Assembly: GCF_002287375.1 (NCBI RefSeq)
Contig: NZ_NPOA01000001.1
Location: 124,001 to 188,000 of the forward strand
Source: Virgibacillus profundi
GTDB taxonomy: Bacteria; Bacillota; Bacilli; Bacillales; Amphibacillaceae
Length of the DNA: 64,000 bases
Reading direction: 5' to 3'
The translations under genes and the position numbers were made by a program. Numbering within the stretch: position 1 is the stretch's first letter; each line of letters begins with the position of its first letter. Positions 47,285 through 55,478 of the stretch are shown piece by piece. The notes beneath the pieces are model-generated. The model was not told the DNA's origin, did no database searches, and saw nothing but the letters and a program-made list of their open reading frames with translations.

Positions 47285-48157
47285 TTATGCTTTTTCCCAA
47301 AAATGTTTCAAATTTTCCATACCGATTTTACTTGCTTCCCGGCATTCTTCCATACCTTCAAATTCCAATGTGATATTGCCGTCATACCCGGAATCTTTAA
47401 TAAGCTTAACAATTTTTCTTATTTCAATATCCCCATGACCGACTATTGTGCCTTTAAGGAAGTTGCCATTTGACGTTTCAAACCATTTTCCACCACCTGG
47501 ATTTTCATCATAAGGACGAAGGTAAAAATCTTTAAAATGAATAAGTGAAGCATAAGGCAGATTTTTCTTTACCCCGACAATCGGGTCTTCATCAACACAC
47601 ATAAAATTCCCTACATCTAGTGTTGTTTTAAAATTCGGCCTATCAACTGCCTGCACGACACGCTGCACCCGGTCACTGTGCTGTACGGCCATCCCATGAT
47701 TTTCAATAGTTGTTGTAATATCAAATTGCGCTGCATAATCTGCAATCTGCCTGCTTCCTTCAATAATCTGCGGCAAACTGTTTTCAAAGTATTCAATGGT
47801 CCGTTTCTCGGGCGGTACCGTAAAGGCTGTTACATCATGGCGCATATGTTTGATTCCCATCCGGTTTAAAAGATCCACATGTTCCTTTAGGCGTGCCACT
47901 TCTGCATTGAATTCTTCCTCTGAATCCTGAACAAAGTTTGCTGGCATGGAATAATTGGACAACTCAATTCCCTTTTCCTTTGCACGATCGCGTACCTGAT
48001 CTGCCAGCTCCAAATTGTCAACAAGTGTAAATCCATAGGGCACAATCTCCATATGCTCCCCACCGTTTTCAGCAATCCAGTCCACTACATCCAAAACATC
48101 CATTTCTCCTGCCTTAATTGCATCAAGCAAACTATACGTACTTAAACCAACTTTCAT
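47285..48157 (-). CDS. Sugar phosphate isomerase/epimerase family TIM barrel (copy 2)
   Basis: A 290-residue barrel nearly the same as 28242 (about 30 differences by eye), with Glu in TTIENHG, Asp in TLDVGNF and His in LIHFKDF. ATG 48166 is directly preceded by AAGGAG, too close; ATG 48157 has that site at 9 bases and matches the start of the 28242 copy (MKVGLSTYSLL). First gene of a set with the two overlapping Gfo/Idh/MocA genes. Confidence 0.86.
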   Translation of the reverse strand: MKVGLSTYSLLDAIKAGEMDVLDVVDWIAENGGEHMEIVPYGFTLVDNLELADQVRDRAKEKGIELSNYSMPANFVQDSEEEFNAEVARLKEHVDLLNRMGIKHMRHDVTAFTVPPEKRTIEYFENSLPQIIEGSRQIADYAAQFDITTTIENHGMAVQHSDRVQRVVQAVDRPNFKTTLDVGNFMCVDEDPIVGVKKNLPYASLIHFKDFYLRPYDENPGGGKWFETSNGNFLKGTIVGHGDIEIRKIVKLIKDSGYDGNITLEFEGMEECREASKIGMENLKHFWEKA

Positions 48158-48189
48158 TTTATCCATCTCCTTTTATTTTGGCTGTTTTC

Positions 48190-48770
48190 TAATAGATCGG
48201 AACTGCGCACTGCTCGGCCCACCGAAATGATTTGGGACTGCACCATGGGTTCGTCCCTTCGAAAAGATCTGTTGTTATCTGCCCCGTAGTCGATATAAAA
48301 GACAACACAGTGAAAATTTATTTGCGGTTGGGAGCAGGGATTCGCTACGGAAACACATTTCGCTTTCCGCGGGCGGCTGGTGAGCCTCCTCGTGCTACTC
48401 GTCTTTAGGGGTCTCACCTATGCCTTTCCTCCCGCAGGAGTCTTCATGTGTTTCCTCCGCTGAAATTGTGCTTTAAGAGCTTTTTTAAGATTTCTTGATT
48501 AATTAAATAAACAAATGCTTGCACATTTACATTTATGGCGGTTGTTTGGAGCGAAGGACCGTTGACTCCTGCGGGAAAAGCACGTGTCTGAAGACCCCGC
48601 AGAGTGTTTTTCTCGAGGAGGCTGAAGCCGTGCCCGCGGAAAGCAACGGTCCGCAGCGAAAAATAACCCAACACATACGTCGTCTTCTACAGAAACTGCG
48701 ACAGTTAAATAAGCAAGTTGATGGGGCGTATGAAGTGCAGTCCCAAAGGTTACGAAAAGAACCTTTATTT
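48190..48770 (-). repeat. Composite palindromic repeat, block 4 of 6
   Basis: B element minus (48343-48461; arms GGAAACACAT/ATGTGTTTCC, inner stem CTCACC/GGTGAG type) then A element plus (48538-48660; arms GGACCGTTG/CAACGGTCC). GGAACTGCGCACTGCTCGG at the left and GAAGTGCAGTCCCA at the right are the closing units. Same orientation as blocks 2 and 3. Several apparent ORFs inside are artefacts. Confidence 0.85.
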
Positions 48771-48771
48771 T

Positions 48772-49800
48772 TTACTTTAGCTTCTTCGTAATTAAATCCA
48801 GTGTTCGATATAATTCATCAAGCTCTTCCAACTGTTCCTCGGGTTCAAAAGTCTGTGGCGTCATATGAACAAACTTTTCAAAAGTATGTTCATTCCACCC
48901 ATTCCATGATGTTACCAGCATACCGGGCATTTTATCTTCTTTATTCAGTTGCTTAGCCTGGCGTTTACTCTCCTCCAACAAATCTTCAGCAGCATCTGTT
49001 TTATACCAGCAAGCCGGAATTATCGTAAAACCTTTTTCAATAAAATTTCCAATTGAAGGATATGCAGCTGACTTTTCATAATGCCAATCCATAATTACAA
49101 TATCCTTGGGGATGGAATCTATTGCTTTATACGTACCAAAAGTATCCCCTTCCCACTGGTCATAGCCCATCTTTTTACTATCGTTTAATCGGTCACCCCA
49201 CATGAACATTTCAACACCACGATCTTTAACAAGATGGCCATACATGTCATTAACAGCTTTCGCAAATAACACAGATCTGTCTTTTCCTTTGCAGCGAGGA
49301 CAGTTATCATCCGCTATTTCAAATACTTCATCCATACCAACATGAAATGCATCGGTATCAAAAGCATCAATAATTTCATCCATTAGATCAAAAACAAGCT
49401 GGTTAACATCCGGATGCTCCGGGCACCAGCTTCTGCAGAAGATCTCCGGCCATTCGGCATCCAACGGTACATGCGGCGTTTCGTCAAATTCAGGATACGC
49501 TTTTAATATGGAATTACGAGATCCTCCCCAGCCTTGATGACCAAGGCATTGGAATAACGGAATAAGCCGGATGTCATTATGTTTACATACGGCTGAAATC
49601 TCCCGTGCATCCTGTTTGGTTAATGTTCCACCGGTGACTTCAGGATGGGATTCAAATACAAACGATGTATTGCATTCCAAAAATAAATGATTAATCCCCT
49701 TTGGAACCAGTACTTTTTCAATGAATTTTTTAAAAACCTCGACTTGATCGTGTGAACCGAATCTTAAATGAAATGCACGTACAGGCTCTGTCGTATTCAT
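48772..49800 (-). CDS. GH20-like beta-N-acetylhexosaminidase family protein
   Basis: A 342-residue TIM-barrel protein of the GH20 type. HVGMDEVFEI holds the Asp157-Glu158 catalytic pair of substrate-assisted hexosaminidases. Trp-rich sugar-site segments follow (MFMWGDRL, IMDWHY, VTSWNGWNEHTF). It lacks the usual N-terminal GH20b domain and has no signal peptide. It is placed in an operon with asparaginase, GH125 and GH38, 4 bases after the asparaginase gene. It would release terminal GlcNAc or GalNAc. Confidence 0.8.
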   Translation of the reverse strand: MNTTEPVRAFHLRFGSHDQVEVFKKFIEKVLVPKGINHLFLECNTSFVFESHPEVTGGTLTKQDAREISAVCKHNDIRLIPLFQCLGHQGWGGSRNSILKAYPEFDETPHVPLDAEWPEIFCRSWCPEHPDVNQLVFDLMDEIIDAFDTDAFHVGMDEVFEIADDNCPRCKGKDRSVLFAKAVNDMYGHLVKDRGVEMFMWGDRLNDSKKMGYDQWEGDTFGTYKAIDSIPKDIVIMDWHYEKSAAYPSIGNFIEKGFTIIPACWYKTDAAEDLLEESKRQAKQLNKEDKMPGMLVTSWNGWNEHTFEKFVHMTPQTFEPEEQLEELDELYRTLDLITKKLK

Positions 49801-49804
49801 TTGT

Positions 49805-50824
49805 TTACACTCCCCATTTGATTCCTGCTAAATGAAACACAGCTTCTTTATTTCCTACCAGTTTATCATTGTCATTATAAATATCTTTGTGTGAAATCTG
49901 ATACAGCCTTTGAATGGTCTGTTTATTTTTATAATCGATTTGTTCCAGGATTGTGGCAACAATTAACGGCCATTGTTCCTCCGTACCGTCCATTACTTTT
50001 AAAGCGAATCCAAATTTTTCATCCTTTAGTCCAAAACAATAAACACCCTGTGCCCCGCCTTTTGCAACAATATTTTTATCCATCAAAAGGTTTGTGCAAA
50101 TCGCATCTGTACCGGAAATAATTTCCGGGTTTTCATTCATGAGACTGCTTATCGCTACCACTGCTTCACGGATAGTTTGATCCGCTATCAGTTCAGGCCT
50201 TGCAAATCTCAGATACACATTTGCAATCGATTGAAGCGGCAATGCATAAACAGGAACCCCGCAACCATCGACACCTATGCTGATTTCCGCTATGTTACAA
50301 CCGGAAACTGTGGAAAGGGCCTTAAGAATTTCCTGCTGAGCAGGATGTTCCGGCTCGTAATATCCCTCTGTACTTACACCAAGTACTTTTGCCAGTGCAA
50401 TCATTCCAAGATGCTTGCCGGAACAATTATGACAAAGCCTTCTTTTCGGCTGGTTATCCTTTAGCATTGCATCCTTCGCCCCAGGGTTCAGCGGATATGT
50501 TGGGTGGCATAGTAATTCATCCTCTGCAACACCTATTTTATCCATTAGTTTTTTAAGCTCCTCCAGATGAAAATCCTCCCCGCGATGTGATGCAGCAATA
50601 AGGGCGGTTTCCCGGTTCGTCAGCTTAAAATGCTCCTGAACTTTATGTGCAATCACTGGTATTGCCTGAATCGGCTTGAATGCAGATCTCAAAAAGGTTA
50701 AATGCCGTGCATTTCCAACTGTATATTTCACTTCTTCGTTTGCATCAATCCCACAAATATGACCAGGATGAATGTTTTCCAAGATGCCGTTGCGATAATC
50801 GTTAACAAGAATTTCCTCATTCAT
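49805..50824 (-). CDS. L-asparaginase II family (Rhizobium etli type)
   Basis: A 339-residue asparaginase of the serine/lysine class: Ser47 and Lys50 in LRSAFKP correspond to the Ser-x-x-Lys active site, and CHNCSGKH near 133 gives the zinc Cys and Lys. The frame opens at 50839, but GGGAG 8 bases before ATG 50824 makes that the likely start (MNEEILVNDYRNG). It is located between GH20-like and GH125 genes. It could use asparagine, or the GlcNAc-Asn stub, from degraded N-glycoproteins; the latter is inference. Confidence 0.87.
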   Translation of the reverse strand: MNEEILVNDYRNGILENIHPGHICGIDANEEVKYTVGNARHLTFLRSAFKPIQAIPVIAHKVQEHFKLTNRETALIAASHRGEDFHLEELKKLMDKIGVAEDELLCHPTYPLNPGAKDAMLKDNQPKRRLCHNCSGKHLGMIALAKVLGVSTEGYYEPEHPAQQEILKALSTVSGCNIAEISIGVDGCGVPVYALPLQSIANVYLRFARPELIADQTIREAVVAISSLMNENPEIISGTDAICTNLLMDKNIVAKGGAQGVYCFGLKDEKFGFALKVMDGTEEQWPLIVATILEQIDYKNKQTIQRLYQISHKDIYNDNDKLVGNKEAVFHLAGIKWGV

Positions 50825-50839
50825 AGACTCAACTCCCAT

Positions 50840-52144
50840 TCACTGTTTTTCCAAGGGACTGCCTTTCACATACCGATTACATTTACTTAATAAAAATTCA
50901 CTGAACATCGAATTTGCCCAGGAGAACCAAGGTCTTGTAAATTTTTCAGGTTCATCCACATGGAAGCCTTCGTGCATGAAATTTGTTGCCGCATCTGTCT
51001 TTTTGAACAGTTCAAAGATTTCATCCTTTTCATCAGTTGATGCAGCTGTCATTCCCTGAATGGCCAAAGCAATATGCCAAATATAGTGCTCTGGTGTATG
51101 TGGACTGCCAATTCCTTTAGCCACCTTGCCCTGAAAATAATATGGGTTTTCTTCACTCAAAATGAAATTTCTAGTATTTTGATAGATTGGATCATCTACA
51201 TCACAATAACCTAAATACGGCAGTGAGAGCAGACTTGGAACATTGGCATCATCCATCAGATTATAGTTTCCAAATCCATCTGTTTCATAGGCATAAATCG
51301 TACCATATTCGGGATGTTCTACTTTGCCATGTTTTTGAATACCCTGATGGATTTCTTCTGCCAAATCTGATGCTGCTTTTACAAGACTTATATCTTCCAA
51401 AACTTCTTCAGCAACTTCTGCCAGCTGCTTCAAGGAAACGACTGCGAACATATTTGCAGGAATTAGATAACCATATTTACAAGCATCGTCACTTGGACGG
51501 AAGCCACTCCATGTCATTCCTGTATAGGAAACAGGAGCTCCTTTTCCATTATGTGATAATGTATCCTGCGGTGGACAGTTATCCCTTTCAAAGTGATAAG
51601 TGGAATCCTCTGCATGATTTTGTTCTGTTTTAAACGTTTCTATGATTAAGTCAACTGCGTTCCTGAAGGTTTCGTTAAAATGGGATGTCCTTCCGGTAGA
51701 CTTCCAGAATAGAAAGCCAAGCTGAACTGGATAGCATAATGAATCTATTTCATATTTTCGCTCCCATAAAAGTGGTGTCATTTCTGTATTATCATCATGA
51801 TATCTGTTCCCATTTGCCTCTTCGTTAAATGCGTTTGCGTATGGGTCGTGGTTGATAAAGGAAAATTGCTTTTGGATTACCCCTTCTATCAAATCAGCCA
51901 TTTGCCCGTCATGCTCTGCAAGCATTAAATATGGGCGAACCTGTGCAGCGGAATCCCTTAACCACATTGCCGGAATATCACCTGTAATCACAAATGTTGT
52001 TCCGTCTTCTTGTGGGCGGATTGTTGTTTCATATGTATTGGAAAAACAGTTTTCAAAAAGTTCCTGTGCTTTTTGGTCACCGGAAAATGTTGTTTTCACT
52101 TCTTCGATTAAATTTTTCATGGATATTGGTAATTGCCCTTGCAT
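50840..52144 (-). CDS. GH125 exo-alpha-1,6-mannosidase
   Basis: A 434-residue (alpha/alpha)6 glycosidase of GH125. ITGDIPAMWLRDSAAQV near 53 and TGMTWSGFRPSDDAC near 208 (candidate general acid Asp219/220) are family hallmarks; GFHVDEPEKFTRPWFSWANS near the C-terminus carries the candidate base. ATG 52165 has no ribosome site; ATG 52144 has AGGAAG 9 bases upstream, so I start there. GH125 trims alpha-1,6-mannose from N-glycans and works with GH38, the next gene upstream. Confidence 0.92.
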   Translation of the reverse strand: MQGQLPISMKNLIEEVKTTFSGDQKAQELFENCFSNTYETTIRPQEDGTTFVITGDIPAMWLRDSAAQVRPYLMLAEHDGQMADLIEGVIQKQFSFINHDPYANAFNEEANGNRYHDDNTEMTPLLWERKYEIDSLCYPVQLGFLFWKSTGRTSHFNETFRNAVDLIIETFKTEQNHAEDSTYHFERDNCPPQDTLSHNGKGAPVSYTGMTWSGFRPSDDACKYGYLIPANMFAVVSLKQLAEVAEEVLEDISLVKAASDLAEEIHQGIQKHGKVEHPEYGTIYAYETDGFGNYNLMDDANVPSLLSLPYLGYCDVDDPIYQNTRNFILSEENPYYFQGKVAKGIGSPHTPEHYIWHIALAIQGMTAASTDEKDEIFELFKKTDAATNFMHEGFHVDEPEKFTRPWFSWANSMFSEFLLSKCNRYVKGSPLEKQ

Positions 52145-52183
52145 GGTTGCACACTTCCTTTTCATAGTCTTATCGTTGGAAAA

Positions 52184-52224
52184 GTAGTGTTCAAAAAGTC
52201 TTGTCTGGCAACTTCTTGAACACT
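52184..52224 (-). other. Intergenic hairpin between GH38 and GH125
   Basis: TAGTGTTCAA pairs with TTGAACACTA with a further AAG/CTT extension. It sits between two same-strand genes without a long T run, so it more likely tunes message stability than ends transcription. Confidence 0.5.
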
Positions 52225-52234
52225 ATTCACTGGA

Positions 52235-54940
52235 TTACCTTTTTTCAAATCCCACTGTTATTATTTCATGTCCGCGAACAGAGTGTCCCTCTTCATTATT
52301 AATAGTTTCCTTTTCCTCTTCAAGCACATTACTCTTATATGTCTTGCCAATGTCATCCGGTGTATGAACAGCTAACGAACTATCCTTATCAGTTATGTTA
52401 AACCAGCGAGCCATTACATCACCAGTCTTGTCAGAAACTTTTAATGAGGAAAATGCTAGATTCTCAGATTCCCATTGTAAAAATGAGTGTACTGCTGGCA
52501 GTTCACCATCATGAATTCCAGTCTGTTTCACTGACCACGGAATCTGGTATTGGTAAGCATCCTGATAAGCTTTTGCTCCACCTGCTTCACCATTGGAAGG
52601 GTAGATCCGGAATGATGCGGATTGCTCCCCTAGACATTGTGCTTCAGGTGTCGGGAAATGACCCCAGTCTCCCATTTCACCAACGGAACGCAATAATGTT
52701 ACCGCAATCGTATTTCGGCCATCTCTTAGAACTTCATATTCATTTAATCCAAGGTTGGAAATGGTTAAGCCCTGCTCTTGATTCCTTACATCAACAAATG
52801 CCTGCTGATGCTGGGAATAATCAGGATTCGTCCACTCTTTAGAAGGCTGAATTGATCGTTTAGCAACTTCAAATATTGAATCTGCATGATGTACGTCTGT
52901 TTCGATGTCTGTTGGAAACAATACCCGGAGACGATGATCCTTCACCTGATTATTAAATGATGCTTTTACATCAACACCTTTGCCATTTTTTTGCAATGAA
53001 ACAAGAGTTTTGATAGTAAAAGTTATTTTCTTGTCGGAGCGCTCCGCTTTTCTCCCTGTAAACCAGACAACCTCGTTTTGCTCCTTCTCCAGGAGTTCCG
53101 ATGCACTTTCAGGGATTTCCCACTCATGGGTAATTTCGTATACAGCCTGAAATGGCGTATCTTCCGCAACTCTTACGGAAGCAGACACATCCTTGGTCGT
53201 TAATGCCGTATCATTTTCTGGCTGCTTGTACATGTATTCATTGCCAATATCACCAGTATCCTCATACACGCCTAATTCTTTATAGGTTTTTCCTGTAGCT
53301 TTATCCATCAATGTCAAAGAACCATTTTTATTGATTTTCACATGCAAAAATTCATTTTCCATTTCATTATCAGCAGTGATCAGCGAGATGTCTTCTTGTT
53401 GTTTTTCCGATTGTACCCAGGCGAATGTTTTAAGCCCTAGTGCTGGAACATTCCCTGCTTCAAAAGTGAGTCGCACCCTTCTAGCCATGTACGGCTGGCG
53501 GAATTTCTCCTCAGGCAGATCGTAATCAAATGCAATACCCAGATCTTCCGCTGTACAGCTGAATTCGTTGCCGGATTCATCAACGATTATTCTTTGACCA
53601 AATGGGAAACTTTTTAATTGCTCTTTATTTACCCCATTTGAAAAATACTCACGTTTAACGTCAAGCGTAATTGATACGGTTCCAGTCCGCTCCCAGCCTG
53701 TTGTGTTGTAAACAGTAAATGGAAGTGCATCCTCTCCCCATTTTTCAAAACCGGATGTGTTGATTTTTTTAGAAACTGCTTCGAGACTTTCATCAATCAG
53801 CATTTCCGCAACATGTTTGCTGTTTTCGAAACGGGTGATCATACCACTGTGAACCTCATCCACACTGCAGCCGCAAATACTGTCATGGGGATGATTCTGC
53901 ATTAATGTCTTCCACGCATATTCAAGCAGATGACCGTTATATTCCTCTCCCTGCATATAAGCAAATGTAGCTAATGGCTCCGCAACTTTTTCTAGCAATG
54001 TCTGTCCAACCTGATTCATTTGCTTAATATATACACGTGACGACGCGGTATTTACAAGTGTACCCCATCCGTCTGTCTGCTGGCTTCTCAGTTCCCCGTC
54101 GATTACTTTTAAGTCTTCAGGAACTGAGGCAGTTAGCTTCTCAACATATTCATTGAAGTTGGAATGGACAAATTCGACATTAGGGTACAGTTCTTTGGCT
54201 GTTCGGATTGCTTCAGGCAAATCTGCTTGAATCGGCTGGTGATCACACCCGTTCATCATCAGCATATGTGGCGTTGCTGCATACTTTTCAAGTGAATCCA
54301 TATGCTGTTCCCAATAATTTTTGGCTTCCTCTGAATCTGTAGGAATCTCATTACCATTGCAATACCAGTTCGCAAACAGGATACCAAGAACGGAGGACCC
54401 GTCCGGTGAGCGCCAATGCATTTCCGAATAGGGTGACTCAAAATTATCTGATTCACTGACAGTATTATTAAATCCTGTTGGCTTCACTCCCCTGCCAAAC
54501 ACCGCATTATTGATACCGGCCTGGCTCAGAATTTGCGGTCCTTGACCCATATTTCCAAATGAATCTGGGAAATACCCGACCTTTGAAATTCCACCCCATT
54601 TTGTAGCATCCTTTATTCCATATTGCAGATTGCGGATATTTGCTTCACTACTTGTTAAAAATTCATCCTGCAAAATATACCAAGGACCGATGTGCAGTCT
54701 ACCTTCTTGAATATATTTTTTTAGAATTTCACGCTTTTCGGGACGTACCTGTAAATAATCATCAAGGATTATGGTCTGCCCATCGAGATGAAAGCTTTTA
54801 AAATCCGGATCAGCCTCGAGTGTTGCGAGCAGTTTATCCATTAACTTAATAAGAAGAACATGGTGTTTTTCGTATGGCAAATACCATTCCCTATCCCAGT
54901 GGGTGTGGGAAATGATATGAACTTGTTTGTTATCTTTCAT
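52235..54940 (-). CDS. Alpha-mannosidase, GH38 (short, MngB-like form)
   Basis: A 901-residue GH38 enzyme with the catalytic domain at the N-terminus: HTHWDREWY (His14 and Asp16, zinc) and GYFPDSFGN with nucleophile Asp126. ENSKHVAEML and NHPHDSICGCSVDEVHSG follow as in mannosylglycerate/alpha-mannosidases of this subgroup. No signal peptide. It differs in domain layout from the GH38 genes at 19250 and 55479, suggesting a different linkage. GGAGGG precedes the ATG; first gene of the GH38-GH125-asparaginase-GH20 operon. Confidence 0.92.
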   Translation of the reverse strand: MKDNKQVHIISHTHWDREWYLPYEKHHVLLIKLMDKLLATLEADPDFKSFHLDGQTIILDDYLQVRPEKREILKKYIQEGRLHIGPWYILQDEFLTSSEANIRNLQYGIKDATKWGGISKVGYFPDSFGNMGQGPQILSQAGINNAVFGRGVKPTGFNNTVSESDNFESPYSEMHWRSPDGSSVLGILFANWYCNGNEIPTDSEEAKNYWEQHMDSLEKYAATPHMLMMNGCDHQPIQADLPEAIRTAKELYPNVEFVHSNFNEYVEKLTASVPEDLKVIDGELRSQQTDGWGTLVNTASSRVYIKQMNQVGQTLLEKVAEPLATFAYMQGEEYNGHLLEYAWKTLMQNHPHDSICGCSVDEVHSGMITRFENSKHVAEMLIDESLEAVSKKINTSGFEKWGEDALPFTVYNTTGWERTGTVSITLDVKREYFSNGVNKEQLKSFPFGQRIIVDESGNEFSCTAEDLGIAFDYDLPEEKFRQPYMARRVRLTFEAGNVPALGLKTFAWVQSEKQQEDISLITADNEMENEFLHVKINKNGSLTLMDKATGKTYKELGVYEDTGDIGNEYMYKQPENDTALTTKDVSASVRVAEDTPFQAVYEITHEWEIPESASELLEKEQNEVVWFTGRKAERSDKKITFTIKTLVSLQKNGKGVDVKASFNNQVKDHRLRVLFPTDIETDVHHADSIFEVAKRSIQPSKEWTNPDYSQHQQAFVDVRNQEQGLTISNLGLNEYEVLRDGRNTIAVTLLRSVGEMGDWGHFPTPEAQCLGEQSASFRIYPSNGEAGGAKAYQDAYQYQIPWSVKQTGIHDGELPAVHSFLQWESENLAFSSLKVSDKTGDVMARWFNITDKDSSLAVHTPDDIGKTYKSNVLEEEKETINNEEGHSVRGHEIITVGFEKR

Positions 54941-55059
54941 AGTGAACCCTCCAAAATTAATACTTCTATTCCAGTTATGATTATTCCTTCTTTTAATTAA
55001 GGAACGTTTTCTTAAAAGTTTATTTTGACACTAAAGATCTAAAATGCGACGTAAATCGA

Positions 55060-55430
55060 TATTGATTCTAATAACATGTGCTATTGCCGTCGTCCGGGAT
55101 CGCTGCGGGCGGATGCTTTCCGCGGGCACGGCCTCAGCCTCCTCGAGAAACCCCACTCTGCGGGGTCTTCGGACACGTGCTATTCCCGCAGGAGTCACCG
55201 CCCTTCGCTCACCCGAACTGGTAGGGTATTTCAATGCTTAATATTAGTTACCAATATAGTTCATTGCCAGTAACTGCAACTATAGCGGAGGAAATACACG
55301 GAGACTCCTGCGGGAGGAAAGGCCTAGATGAGACCCCGGAGAGCGACAGCTCGAGGAGGCTCATCAGCCGCCCGCGGAAAGCGTAGTGTAATTTCCGGAG
55401 CGCTGGACTAGCACTCATCATCTAAGAAAG
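55060..55430 (+). repeat. Composite palindromic repeat, block 5 of 6
   Basis: A element minus (55100-55210; arms GGGCGGATG/CACCGCCC, again copy-specific) then B element plus (55284-55403; arms GGAAATACAC/GTGTAATTTCC). Same orientation as block 1. Fills the gap between two GH38 genes. A cre-like sequence (AGGAACGTTTTCTT) lies left of it near 55001. Confidence 0.83.
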
Positions 55431-55478
55431 GGTAAAAATCACGCCAAGGTTACGCCGGGGCTCAACTACGTGATTTTA

